Shown piece by piece: positions 43,326-52,035 of a stretch of DNA of 64,000 bases. Below the pieces are notes generated by a model, which had not been told where the DNA came from, ran no database searches, and saw nothing but the letters and a program-made list of their open reading frames with translations. Origin of the DNA: Tissierella creatinophila DSM 6911 (GTDB taxonomy: Bacteria; Bacillota; Clostridia; Tissierellales; Tissierellaceae); NCBI RefSeq assembly GCF_001940565.1, contig NZ_LTDM01000066.1, positions 1 to 64,000 on the forward strand, given 5' to 3'. Both the position numbers and the translations under genes were made by a program. Positions within the stretch are counted from its first letter, which is position 1. Each line of letters starts with the position of its first letter.

Positions 43326-44312
43326 ATGGATAATAAAAGAGTTACAAGAAAAGATGTTGCTAATGAAGCAAGAGTGAGTGAAACTATCGTCTCTTATGTA
43401 ATAAATGGTAATAGATATGTATCAAATGATAAGAAAATAAGGGTAAAGGAAGCAATAAAAAAATTAAATTATATTCCTCATGCTAGTGCAAGGTTATTAA
43501 AAGGCAAGAAGACAGGTCATATATTATTATTAACAGATAATATAAGTATTGAATATTCTACTAGTTTGTTAAATCAATTATATAATAATGACTCTGAAGG
43601 AAAATTCATATTTTCTTTAAGTAGAGTAAAAAATGACTGTTCATTTATTAGTAGAATATTAACAAGTACGATAGATGGAATAATTTTAGATTCACCTATG
43701 CTTGATAGGGAGTTATTTAATAAACTAAGAAATAGTAATATTCCCCTAATAGTGATAATGAATAGTGAAAAGGATTTAAAAAATAGAACTATATCACTAA
43801 ACGCAGGTACCTTTAATGCTATGAATAATGCCATTAAACTCTTGGAACAAAAAGAATGTAAGAAAATACTATTTATTAATAGTCAAGACAATGGTGGGAA
43901 ATATGAGAGTTTTAGGATGTTAGCTTTTAAATCATATTTATCAAGTGAAAATGTCGAACTCAAAAAGGATATTCTAAATCTCAATACAGATTCTAGTGGA
44001 TATTATGAAATGATATATGGAGAATTAAGTAAAAAGGAATATGACTCAATTATTACTTATAATGATCAAATTGCAGTTGTTACTAAGAAAGTATGCAGAG
44101 CTTTAGGTTATGAAATACCTAAAGATATAAAGTTGATATGTTTTGATAATACTTATTTATCAAATTTATTCAATATCACTGCTATAGAAATTAACATAGA
44201 AAATATAGCTAAAACAATTATTTCAATATTAAAAAAAGATAAAGAATCTAATAAAGAAGAAAGTTATTTTAAGTTTGAAACAAAATTAATAAAAAGAGAA
44301 AGTACTAATTGA
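43326..44312 (+). CDS. LacI family transcriptional regulator
   Basis: A 328-aa repressor: N-terminal HTH (TRKDVANEARVSETIVSYVING, about residues 6-28) with hinge helix HASARLLKG, and a periplasmic-binding-like ligand domain (about 60-325). The start is ATG 43326 with GGAGG; GTG 43305 opens a longer frame that would cover the ribosome site. The ligand domain is divergent and gives no clear substrate clue. It probably controls the ABC-BtpA-PfkB genes behind it and its own synthesis through the palindrome at 43295. Confidence 0.92.
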   Translation: MDNKRVTRKDVANEARVSETIVSYVINGNRYVSNDKKIRVKEAIKKLNYIPHASARLLKGKKTGHILLLTDNISIEYSTSLLNQLYNNDSEGKFIFSLSRVKNDCSFISRILTSTIDGIILDSPMLDRELFNKLRNSNIPLIVIMNSEKDLKNRTISLNAGTFNAMNNAIKLLEQKECKKILFINSQDNGGKYESFRMLAFKSYLSSENVELKKDILNLNTDSSGYYEMIYGELSKKEYDSIITYNDQIAVVTKKVCRALGYEIPKDIKLICFDNTYLSNLFNITAIEINIENIAKTIISILKKDKESNKEESYFKFETKLIKRESTN

Positions 44313-44362
44313 AAGTTAATTAACAAACTAGTTAATTAAAATAAAATTAAAGGAGAGATAGT

Positions 44363-45163
44363 ATGAAATCAAAATTAAAGTTTATGTTACTAATTTTACT
44401 ATTAGTATCAACAGTATTGGCAGGTTGTAGTAAAAATAAGGCCGATGATTCAACTGATTTATCTGATGGAAAGAAAGAAGTCTTAGTTATAGGTACAGAG
44501 GGTACATACCAACCTTTTACCTATCATAATGAAAAAGGTGAATTGGTAGGTTATGATGTTGAAATAGGTAAAGCTATAGCCGAAGAAATAGGCATGGAAG
44601 CTAAATTTATGGAGATAACATGGGAAGGTTTATTAGCTGGTTTAGATAACGGACAAGTTGATATCGTAGTAAACCAAGTTGGAGTAACTAAAGAAAGGGA
44701 AGAGAAATATATTTTTTCAGAGCCATATTTATATAGTTATCCTGCTTTAATAGTGAAGTCTGATAATGATTCAATTAATTCATTTGAAGATGCAAAGGGA
44801 TTAACTACATCGCTAAATGTTTCAAGTAACTATGCATTAATAGCAGAAGACTATGGAATTGAAATTATACCTTCTGAGACTTTTAGTAAGGATATAGAAC
44901 TTTTATTAGCAGGTAGAACGGATGTAGTTGTAAATGATACAGTAGCATTTGCTGATTATTTAAAACAAAAACCAGATACTCCTATCAAAATTGCTGCGAC
45001 TTTAGATAAAGCTAACACTGTTGCGATTCCAATTCGTAAAAAAGATGTAGATCTTAAAGAGAAGATAAATAATGCCATTATTACTTTAAGGGAAAATGGA
45101 AGATTAAAGGAAATCTCAGAAAAATATTTAGACAAAGATCTTACTACTCCAGAAAGCAATTAG
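44363..45163 (+). CDS. Amino-acid-type ABC transporter substrate-binding lipoprotein (SBP family 3)
   Basis: A 266-aa binding protein. Lipoprotein signal ends in the lipobox VLAGC near residue 21. The mature part has the family 3 pattern: EGTYQPFTYHNEKGELVGYDVEIGKAIAEEIG, EITWEGLLAGLDNGQVDIV and RKKDVDLKEKINNAI. Such proteins usually bind amino acids, opines or other small polar ligands. Here it is encoded with a sugar-kinase-like enzyme, so a glycosylated or nucleoside-like ligand is possible. AGGAGAG precedes ATG. Confidence 0.9.
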   Translation: MKSKLKFMLLILLLVSTVLAGCSKNKADDSTDLSDGKKEVLVIGTEGTYQPFTYHNEKGELVGYDVEIGKAIAEEIGMEAKFMEITWEGLLAGLDNGQVDIVVNQVGVTKEREEKYIFSEPYLYSYPALIVKSDNDSINSFEDAKGLTTSLNVSSNYALIAEDYGIEIIPSETFSKDIELLLAGRTDVVVNDTVAFADYLKQKPDTPIKIAATLDKANTVAIPIRKKDVDLKEKINNAIITLRENGRLKEISEKYLDKDLTTPESN

Positions 45164-45172
45164 GTAAATATT

Positions 45173-45877
45173 ATGAGTAGAGAGTTAAGAATATTTATAG
45201 ATTCATTTTTTCCCATTCTTATTACTGGTTTAAAGGTTACAATCCCTTTAACGCTAATAGTGTTCATTCTTGGAACATTATTAGCTGTTATAGTGGCTAT
45301 TATAAGAATAAGAAAGATAAAAGTATTATCTCAAATTTCATGGTTTTATGTATGGATTATTAGAGGGACACCGCTAATAGTCCAACTTTTTATCGTTTTT
45401 TTTGGACTACCTAAAATGGGAATAATAATTCCAGCTATACCGGCAGCTATAATCACATTTACATTAAGTGTTGGAGCTTATAGTTCTGAGATAGTAAGAT
45501 CTGCTATACTAGCGGTCCCAACAGGTCAATGGGAGGCTGCAGAAGCACTGGGATTTTCATATATACAAATGATGATAAAAGTTATATTGCCGCAAGCCAC
45601 AAAAATTGCAGTCCCACCATTATTTAATAGTTTTATTTCTCTTGTGAAAGATACATCACTAGCATCAACAATTACAGTAACGGAGATGTTTTTGGCTACT
45701 CAAAGAATAACTGCACGAACATACGAACCTTTTATTTTATATATTGAAGTCGGTTTAATATACTTAATCTTTTGTAGTGTCTTAACATGGCTTCAATCTA
45801 AAGTTGAGGATAAACTTTCTTTTAATAAGGGAAAATCAATAAAGAAAAAGGAGAAAAGTTATGTTGAAGTTAATTAA
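45173..45877 (+). CDS. Amino-acid-type ABC transporter permease (HisMQ family)
   Basis: A 234-aa inner-membrane permease with five or so transmembrane segments; the EAA loop is WEAAEALGFSYIQMMIKVILPQA near residue 120, and RGTPLIVQLFIVFFGLP near 63 is typical of polar amino acid permeases. One permease gene suggests a homodimer. It overlaps the ATPase gene by 17 bases. Confidence 0.93.
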   Translation: MSRELRIFIDSFFPILITGLKVTIPLTLIVFILGTLLAVIVAIIRIRKIKVLSQISWFYVWIIRGTPLIVQLFIVFFGLPKMGIIIPAIPAAIITFTLSVGAYSSEIVRSAILAVPTGQWEAAEALGFSYIQMMIKVILPQATKIAVPPLFNSFISLVKDTSLASTITVTEMFLATQRITARTYEPFILYIEVGLIYLIFCSVLTWLQSKVEDKLSFNKGKSIKKKEKSYVEVN

Positions 45878-46592
45878 TATAACGAAGAGTTTTGGTGATA
45901 ATATTGTTTTAAAGGATTTATCATTGGAAATAGAAAGTGATAAGACTACTGTAATTATTGGATCTTCTGGATCAGGCAAATCCACTCTTTTAAGATGTAT
46001 AAATATGTTGTCAGAACCTGATGCTGGAATATTTAGCTACAAAGATATGACTCTTAATTTTTCAGATAAATTAGATCGGAGACTGGAATATAAATTTAAA
46101 AAACTAACTGGAATGGTTTTTCAAGGTTTTAATCTTTTCCCTCATAAAACAGTTATAGAAAATATTGTGCTTGCTCCGATTACTGTAAATTCTATAGATA
46201 AAAAGATAGCTTATGAGGAAGCAGAAATTCTTTTGAAACAAGTAGGATTATTTGAAAAGAAGGATCAATATCCACATGAACTTTCGGGTGGACAGCAACA
46301 GAGGATAGCGATAGCAAGAGCTTTAGCTATGAAGCCAGATATAATGCTATTTGATGAGCCTACGAGTGCATTAGATCCAGAGATAGAATTAGAAATTCTT
46401 AAGTTAATTTCAAAAGTGACAAAAGGTAATTTTACAAATATAATTGTTACTCACAATATGAACTTTGCTAAAGAAATATCTGATAAAGTCATTTTTTTAG
46501 AAAAAGGTCAAGTTTTAGCAGAAGGAACATATGAACAATTAAATACATCTGATAATGTTAGAATAAAGCAGTTTTTAAATACAATAGGTTAA
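45861..46592 (+). CDS. Amino-acid-type ABC transporter ATPase (GlnQ/HisP family)
   Basis: A 243-aa ATPase. Walker A GSSGSGKSTLLRCIN near residue 34, MVFQGFNLFPHKTVIENI near 84, signature LSGGQQQRIAIARALAMKPD near 138, Walker B ILMFDEP-type MLFDEPTSALDP near 160 and the H-loop VTHNMNFA near 198 are present. It starts inside the permease gene with AAAGGAGA as ribosome site, showing translational coupling. Confidence 0.94.
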   Translation: MLKLINITKSFGDNIVLKDLSLEIESDKTTVIIGSSGSGKSTLLRCINMLSEPDAGIFSYKDMTLNFSDKLDRRLEYKFKKLTGMVFQGFNLFPHKTVIENIVLAPITVNSIDKKIAYEEAEILLKQVGLFEKKDQYPHELSGGQQQRIAIARALAMKPDIMLFDEPTSALDPEIELEILKLISKVTKGNFTNIIVTHNMNFAKEISDKVIFLEKGQVLAEGTYEQLNTSDNVRIKQFLNTIG

Positions 46593-46603
46593 AGGAGTTT
46601 ATT

Positions 46604-47419
46604 ATGAAATTTAAATTTGAGAATAAAAAAGCTATTATTGGAATGATTCACTTGATGCCATTACCAGGAAGCCCAAATTACTCACCAACTGACTATTCAA
46701 TGAAAATGATAATTGAAAGAGCAACTGAAGAGGCCAAAATTTATGAAGAAGCTGGAATTGATGGAATCCAAATAGAAAATTATTGGGATCAACCGTTTAT
46801 TAGGGGAGAAGAGATTGGCTATGAGACTGTAGCAGCTATGTCAGTTGTAGCTAATGAGATATCCAATAAAGTATCTATACCATTTGGAATAAATCTTCAT
46901 ATGAATGGTGGAATGGGAGCACTTGCAGCGGCTGTTGCAAGTGGAGCAAAATGGATAAGAGTTTTTGAATATATTTCTGCATATATATCTTATACTGGAT
47001 TAACTGAAGGTATTGGAGGACAAATTGCTAGATATAGAAATATGTTGAAAGCCAATAATGATATTGATTTTATATGTGATGTTGGAGTTAAGCATGGTAG
47101 TCATTTTTTAGTCCACGACAGAACCCTAAATGAACTAGCAATAGACGCACAAGAACAAGGTGCAGATGCTATTATTATAACTGGATTTTCCACTGGAATT
47201 GCTCCTACTAAAGAAAAAATACTAGAAAGTAAAACTAAAATTCACTTACCAGTATTTTTAGGTAGTGGAGTTAATAGTAAAAATGTTAAAGAATTACTAT
47301 CAGTTTGTGATGGTATTATAGCAGGAAGTCATTTCAAAACAGATGGTAAAATTGAAAATTTAGTTGAGTATGATCGAGTTTATGAATTCATGAAATTAGT
47401 AAATGAGGCTAGGAAATAG
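46604..47419 (+). CDS. BtpA/SgcQ family TIM-barrel protein
   Basis: A 271-aa protein of the BtpA/SgcQ family (COG0434). Recognisable blocks: IIGMIHLMPLPGSPNY at the N-terminus, YEEAGIDGIQIENYWDQPF near residue 48, FGINLHMNGG, CDVGVKHGSHFL near 165 and LGSGVNSKNVKELL near 220. The fold is a predicted TIM barrel, but no reaction is firmly established for the bacterial sugar-linked members. Its place between an ABC importer and a PfkB kinase implies a catabolic enzyme working on the imported compound or its phosphate. AAAGGAG precedes ATG. Confidence 0.9.
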   Translation: MKFKFENKKAIIGMIHLMPLPGSPNYSPTDYSMKMIIERATEEAKIYEEAGIDGIQIENYWDQPFIRGEEIGYETVAAMSVVANEISNKVSIPFGINLHMNGGMGALAAAVASGAKWIRVFEYISAYISYTGLTEGIGGQIARYRNMLKANNDIDFICDVGVKHGSHFLVHDRTLNELAIDAQEQGADAIIITGFSTGIAPTKEKILESKTKIHLPVFLGSGVNSKNVKELLSVCDGIIAGSHFKTDGKIENLVEYDRVYEFMKLVNEARK

Positions 47420-47420
47420 T

Positions 47421-48374
47421 ATGAAAAAATTAGTTGGTTTTTCAGGCAGAGTGTTTTGCTTAGGATATTGCATAATGGATATAACTATATCAACAGAAAG
47501 ATTTCCTGATCTGGGAGAGACGTATTATACATCAAGTGATTATTTTATGGTTCCTGGTGGAAAGGGCTTAAACCAAGCTATTTGTGCTTCTAAACATGGT
47601 GCAAGCACTTCGTTGATATCAATAGTAAGTAATGATGACTTTGGTAATAGTTTAATGGGAACAATAGAAAAAAATAATATAAACACTGAATATATAAAAA
47701 GAAGTGATTATTCTAGTGGAGTTGCTTTAATCAATATTGATATTTCAGGGAATAATAAAATTATTTGTTCTCCTGGAATTAATACTAGAATGGAATTTGA
47801 TTATCCTTTAGATAATATTGATTTGGGAAAGGGAGATATACTTTTAAGTACATTAGAATATCCTTTAGAGTATCTAGAGAATATATATAAGAGGGGAAAA
47901 CAGAATGGCGCATTTATTATAGTTGATCCCTCTACCGTATATTCAAGTTCTGATTATTATCCATTGTATAAGTATATTGATATAATAAAGCCAAATGAGA
48001 TAGAAGCTAAAAATATTTTTTACGATAATAAGAGTAATATAAGTATTGATGATATATTAATTAATATGAAAAAGAGTGGAATAAAATATCCATTAATTAG
48101 TTTAGGAGAAAAAGGAATTGTATATCTTGATGATAATAATGATATAGTTAATGTTTCAGCTATAAAAGTCAATGCAATAGATTCTACGGCTGCAGGAGAT
48201 GTATTTTTGGGCTCGTTAGCAGCTGCTTTATCATATAATAGATATAATATTCAAGAAGCAATAGAGTATGCGGTTATAAGTTCGGGTATATCAGTAACTC
48301 GTGTGGGAGCAAGCAACTCAATTCCAACGAGAAAAGAAGTATTGAATTATTCTATCAGCTCTATCTTCGAATAA
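47421..48374 (+). CDS. PfkB family carbohydrate kinase (ribokinase-like)
   Basis: A 317-aa sugar kinase. The N-terminal substrate motif MVPGGKGLNQAICASKHGA (about residues 44-62) and the C-terminal motif AIDSTAAGDVFLGSLAAAL with the catalytic Asp (about 252-270) are of ribokinase type. The ribokinase-like glycines suggest a pentose or a ribosyl moiety as substrate. Start ATG 47421 after AGGAAA; a longer frame from 47403 overlaps the BtpA gene. It is the last gene of the island. Confidence 0.9.
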   Translation: MKKLVGFSGRVFCLGYCIMDITISTERFPDLGETYYTSSDYFMVPGGKGLNQAICASKHGASTSLISIVSNDDFGNSLMGTIEKNNINTEYIKRSDYSSGVALINIDISGNNKIICSPGINTRMEFDYPLDNIDLGKGDILLSTLEYPLEYLENIYKRGKQNGAFIIVDPSTVYSSSDYYPLYKYIDIIKPNEIEAKNIFYDNKSNISIDDILINMKKSGIKYPLISLGEKGIVYLDDNNDIVNVSAIKVNAIDSTAAGDVFLGSLAAALSYNRYNIQEAIEYAVISSGISVTRVGASNSIPTRKEVLNYSISSIFE

Positions 48375-48473
48375 AAATATTATGTTTTTACTAAAGCATT
48401 TGGAATGAAAGAAGATGAAAAACTTTGAATCTGTAAATGGATGTCTAGATAGATTATACTAAATTAGAAAAAT

Positions 48474-48518
48474 AAGTTCCTCATAATTATATAATATAGA
48501 TATAATGATGAGGAACTT
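48474..48518. terminator. Hairpin after the PfkB operon
   Basis: Stem AAGTTCCTCAT/ATGAGGAACTT (11 bp) with a 23-base AT-rich loop; no T tract, so a terminator role is only likely. It might instead be an insertion-sequence end. Confidence 0.4.
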
Positions 48519-48540
48519 AACATGTAATAGTAAATAAAAA

Positions 48541-48758
48541 ATGGTTTTTATCTATTTAACTGATTTGCTTAATAGAGAAATTATATGGTATAGTGCAGAG
48601 ACTAAGAAAGATGAATACTTTGTATATCAAGAATTCCTAAATTGCAATATTCATTATAATATATAAAAATATCTTTAATTAACAAAGATTATTCTTATGA
48701 CAATATAGTAGCAAAAAGTTTGTATAATATAATAAAAATAGAATTTATCAGTATATAG
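48541..48758 (+). pseudogene. Decayed IS3-family transposase fragment
   Basis: Two short frames, shifted relative to each other, keep DDE-transposase motifs of the IS3/IS150 OrfB type. The first (48541-48666) reads IYLTDLLNREIIWYS, like the usual YLATVLDLFNREIVGYS block. The second (48684-48758) reads DYSYDNIVAKSLYNIIKIEF, like the usual YDNAVAESFFKTLKTE block, with the catalytic Glu changed to Lys. Frame loss, the missing N-terminus and the mutated residue show that it is dead. Confidence 0.75.
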
Positions 48759-48855
48759 AAAAATTGCTTTTAATTTTGTCTAGCGTAATCGTAGCGAATA
48801 CATTTTATCTTTGACTGAAATAAAAGAAACATATATATAATAAAAAATAAAAATA

Positions 48856-48884
48856 TTGACTATAACTTTTTTCTACGATATAAT
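48856..48884 (+). promoter_or_regulatory. Strong sigma-A promoter before the MATE gene
   Basis: TTGACT (48856-48861), 17-base spacer, TATAAT (48879-48884). Transcription would start near 48891. Confidence 0.8.
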
Positions 48885-48915
48885 AATTTATTATTAATAA
48901 TAAAAAAACTTAAAG

Positions 48916-48951
48916 CAGATGGGCGGCTTACAATACCCATTTGTTTTTTTT
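48916..48951 (+). terminator. Leader terminator (attenuator) of the MATE gene
   Basis: Stem CAGATGGG/CCCATTTG (one G-T pair), loop of 12 bases, then a run of seven T. It is only about 25 bases after the predicted transcription start and 25 bases before the MATE start, so it should cut most transcripts unless relieved. Confidence 0.7.
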
Positions 48952-48975
48952 ATGCAAAAATATAGGAGGGGAATT

Positions 48976-50388
48976 ATGAAAAAGACATTAGAAGGTTTTA
49001 AGGATAAAAAGTTTTTAATAACAATTTTAACACTGATACTTCCAATAGCACTACAAAATCTTATAAGCTCATCGCTTAATATGGTAGACAATGTTATGAT
49101 AGGAAAACTTGGAGAAAGCTCTATTGCAGCAGTTGGACTTGTAAATCAATACTTTTTTATTTTTATGCTTTGTTTATCGGGAATAAATGCAGGAGCTGGA
49201 ATATTTATATCACAGTTTTGGGGTAGAAAGGATACTAGAAACATCAGAAGGATGTTAGGACTTGAAATCTTACTTAGTATTTTTGCAGCAGTTTTATTTG
49301 GAGTAGTAGCATTTTTATCTCCAGAGAGCATTATAAAAATATTTACAAACAATGCAGAAGTTATAACACTTGGAAGTTCTTATATAAAGGTAATCTCTAT
49401 TACATTTTTAATAACAGCTATATCTATGGCATATTCTACAGCACTTAGATGTATGGGTATTGCCAAAGCTCCTATGTATGGAAGTCTTATAGGAGTTCTT
49501 ACAAATGCGTTTTTAAACTGGGTACTTATATTTGGTAACTTAGGTTTTACTGCCAGAGGTGTAGTTGGGGCAGCTATAGCTACCAGTATTGCAAGGACTA
49601 TAGAGATGGTCTATATACTTGTAGTTTCCTATAAATCTAACGAAGTAATAAGATGTAGAGTTAAGGAAATGTTTTCATTTAATAAAGGATTTATAGCGTC
49701 TTATTTTAAGACCTCTTCATCTGTAATAATAAATGAATTGATATGGTCCCTTGGAGTTAGTACTTACTCTATTATCTATGCTAGAATAGGTATAAGAGAA
49801 GTTGCAAGCATGCAAATAGCAAGTACAGTTAACAATATGTTTATGGTTCTTGGCATAGGTCTTGCAACTGCAGGAGCTATAATAGTGGGAAATAAGATTG
49901 GCGAGGAAAAAACAGATGAAGCTTTAGACTATGCTAAAAGGCTTGGAGTTTTAGCTCCATTGGTAGGGCTTATATCTGGAGTGGCTCTTTATATCGGTGC
50001 ACCTTATATAGTAAAGATATTTAATATAGATGAAAGTACTGTGAGGATGACAATAGATGTATTAAAGATTATGGCAGTTTTTGCACCCCTTAGATTCTTT
50101 AATGTGCTTATGATAGTTGGTGTATTTAGGGGTGGTGGAGATACAACTTATTCAATGCTTGTACAACTTGGAACAATTTGGTTTTTTGCCATACCTATAG
50201 GTTTTCTAGGAGCGGTTTATTTTAAACTCACACTGCCAACAGTTGTTTTTTTACTTTGCTCAGAAGAAATAGTCAAGGTAGTGTTTGAACTAAAGAGATT
50301 GAGATCAGGAAAATGGATGAAAAATATAGCGTCAAGCTTAGAAAAGGAAAAACCAATTAATAACACTATGGTAACAGATGTAAATTAG
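48976..50388 (+). CDS. MATE family efflux transporter
   Basis: A 470-aa pump with twelve transmembrane segments in two six-helix halves, expelling drugs or metabolites in exchange for Na+ or H+. Family motifs include MVDNVMIGKLGESSIAAVGLVNQ in helix 1 and GAGIFISQFWGRKD after helix 2. The frame is open back to ATG 48919, but AGGAGGGG before ATG 48976 gives the natural start; the upstream extension runs through a terminator hairpin. A second, distinct MATE pump lies at 62258-63631. Confidence 0.92.
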   Translation: MKKTLEGFKDKKFLITILTLILPIALQNLISSSLNMVDNVMIGKLGESSIAAVGLVNQYFFIFMLCLSGINAGAGIFISQFWGRKDTRNIRRMLGLEILLSIFAAVLFGVVAFLSPESIIKIFTNNAEVITLGSSYIKVISITFLITAISMAYSTALRCMGIAKAPMYGSLIGVLTNAFLNWVLIFGNLGFTARGVVGAAIATSIARTIEMVYILVVSYKSNEVIRCRVKEMFSFNKGFIASYFKTSSSVIINELIWSLGVSTYSIIYARIGIREVASMQIASTVNNMFMVLGIGLATAGAIIVGNKIGEEKTDEALDYAKRLGVLAPLVGLISGVALYIGAPYIVKIFNIDESTVRMTIDVLKIMAVFAPLRFFNVLMIVGVFRGGGDTTYSMLVQLGTIWFFAIPIGFLGAVYFKLTLPTVVFLLCSEEIVKVVFELKRLRSGKWMKNIASSLEKEKPINNTMVTDVN

Positions 50389-50397
50389 ATATTGTAG

Positions 50398-50424
50398 AAA
50401 GGCAGGCTTAAGCCTGTCTTTTGT
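50398..50424 (+). terminator. Intrinsic terminator after the MATE gene
   Basis: Stem GGCAGGCTT/AAGCCTGTC (one G-T pair) and a TTTTG tail. Confidence 0.65.
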
Positions 50425-50528
50425 TTATAGTTTTTAAATAAAGCTTTATTATGATATAATTCTAAGTATTAGATAAGAAACAATAAAAGAGCAGATTTTT
50501 TATATAGAATATATTTTGAGGTGAAAAA

Positions 50529-51287
50529 ATGATAAAACTTATTTCTTGGAATGTAAACGGAATTAGAGCTTGTGTTAAAAAGGGTTTTTTAGATTATTTT
50601 AATGAGGTAGATGCTGATATGTTTTGCCTTCAAGAGACAAAACTTCAAGAAGGACAAATAGATTTAGAACTTCCAGGCTATGAACAATACTGGAACTATG
50701 CTCAAAAAAAAGGATACTCAGGAACTGCAATATTTACTAAAAAAAGTCCATTGAGTGTAAGCTATGGACTTGGAATTGATGAACATGATACTGAAGGAAG
50801 AGTTATAACTCTTGAATTTGAAGACTTTTTTCTAGTAAATGTATATACTCCAAATTCTCAAAGGGAATTAGCAAGACTTGATTACAGAATGCAGTGGGAA
50901 GAGGATTTTAGTGATTATATAAAGGATTTAGACCATAAAAAGCCTGTTATAGTTTGTGGTGATCTAAATGTTGCTCACAAAGAAATAGATCTTAAAAATC
51001 CTAGTTCCAACAGGAAAAATGCAGGATTTACAGATGAAGAAAGAGGTAAAATGACAGATCTATTAAGTAGAGGATTTGTTGATAGCTTTAGATATCTTTA
51101 TCCAGACAAAGAAGATGCTTATTCTTGGTGGAGTTATATCACAAAGGCAAGAGATAGAAATGCTGGCTGGAGAATAGATTATTTTTTAGTATCAGAAAAA
51201 TTAAAAGAGAATATAGTAGAAGCTAGTATACACAGTGAAATATTGGGATCAGATCATTGTCCTGTAGTACTAGATTTAAAGTTATAA
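50529..51287 (+). CDS. xth: Exodeoxyribonuclease III
   Basis: A 252-aa AP endonuclease and 3'-5' exonuclease for base-excision repair. Catalytic motifs of the ExoA family are visible: SWNVNGIRA near residue 6, CLQETKLQ near 34, VVNVYTPN-type VNVYTPNSQ near 106, [14 protein letters not shown] near 140 and the C-terminal [11 protein letters not shown]. Length is typical. GAGGTG precedes ATG. Monocistronic. Confidence 0.95.
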   Translation: MIKLISWNVNGIRACVKKGFLDYFNEVDADMFCLQETKLQEGQIDLELPGYEQYWNYAQKKGYSGTAIFTKKSPLSVSYGLGIDEHDTEGRVITLEFEDFFLVNVYTPNSQRELARLDYRMQWEEDFSDYIKDLDHKKPVIVCGDLNVAHKEIDLKNPSSNRKNAGFTDEERGKMTDLLSRGFVDSFRYLYPDKEDAYSWWSYITKARDRNAGWRIDYFLVSEKLKENIVEASIHSEILGSDHCPVVLDLKL

Positions 51288-51300
51288 AACACTTTATTTA

Positions 51301-51344
51301 AAAAATGCCATTAGAAAAAGTTAAATTTTTTCAATGGCATTTTT
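51301..51344. terminator. Bidirectional terminator
   Basis: Stem AAAAATGCCATT/AATGGCATTTTT extended by an A/T-rich inner stem, between convergent xth and metallo-hydrolase genes. Confidence 0.8.
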
Positions 51345-51357
51345 AAAGGATTTTATT

Positions 51358-52035
51358 TTATAAATTAAAAACTTGGTTTTTATGCTCTATACTAACAACC
51401 TTGGTACTCTTATCTCTCATTTTGTGGATAAAATCTTCCACCTTTTCATAGTTATCCCCAAAGTGCATTTGGAAAAAATATGTTGGATGAAACTTTTCTA
51501 TAAAATATTCTCCACCTAAAGAATAGTTTTCTGCAAGTCTAGGATCCACAGGGAAAAAAGCTATATCTATTTTTTCACCCTCAATTCTATCTACCTTCTT
51601 TTTAAAGAGATATTCCATTGTGTCTCTTTCTTTTTGAGTATCACTATTCCAAGACCACCAGTTTAAGTCGCCTGCAAAGAATATACTTACTCCATCAACT
51701 TGTACAAGGAAAGAGACCCCAAGGTCTGTGGAACTAAATGTCTTAATCTTTAAATCATCTAATAGAAGGGTCTTATAAGCTCTCATAAAGTAGATTTCTC
51801 TCTTCGACTCTATTTTTATATCGTCACTAAATATATACTTTATCTCTCCTTTAAGATCTAAAATATCAGGATTAAAATGATCATAATGACTATGAGTTGA
51901 AAAAATATATGTTTTTTTATCCTTTAGCTTTAAATCTCCCTGATAATAGTCAAATATTAAAAAATGATTACGAGTTTCTACTGTAAACCCACTATGAAAT
52001 ATATATTCTACTTTTACATCTAAATTTTCCATCAT
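51358..52035 (-). CDS. UlaG-like MBL-fold metallo-hydrolase
   Basis: A 225-aa metallo-beta-lactamase-fold protein with the metal motif FSTHSHYDHFNPD near residue 43 and a later Asp in FFAGDLNWW near 118, plus PTYFFQMHFGD near 195. The short form without extra domains resembles the UlaG/beta-lactamase_2 group. Its ATG overlaps the stop of the histidine kinase gene (ATGA), so it is translated with the two-component genes. It may act in the same stress response; its substrate is unknown. Confidence 0.82.
   Translation of the reverse strand: MMENLDVKVEYIFHSGFTVETRNHFLIFDYYQGDLKLKDKKTYIFSTHSHYDHFNPDILDLKGEIKYIFSDDIKIESKREIYFMRAYKTLLLDDLKIKTFSSTDLGVSFLVQVDGVSIFFAGDLNWWSWNSDTQKERDTMEYLFKKKVDRIEGEKIDIAFFPVDPRLAENYSLGGEYFIEKFHPTYFFQMHFGDNYEKVEDFIHKMRDKSTKVVSIEHKNQVFNL

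Larger units (their letters stand above)
48375..48975. other. Gene-poor region with insertion-sequence debris
   Basis: About 600 bases between the PfkB gene and the MATE gene with no intact gene. It holds a hairpin (48474-48518), a decayed IS3-type transposase (48541-48758), a strong promoter (48856-48884) and a terminator-like hairpin (48916-48951). The stretch 48375-48470 carries broken reading frames I do not recognise. Confidence 0.7.
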
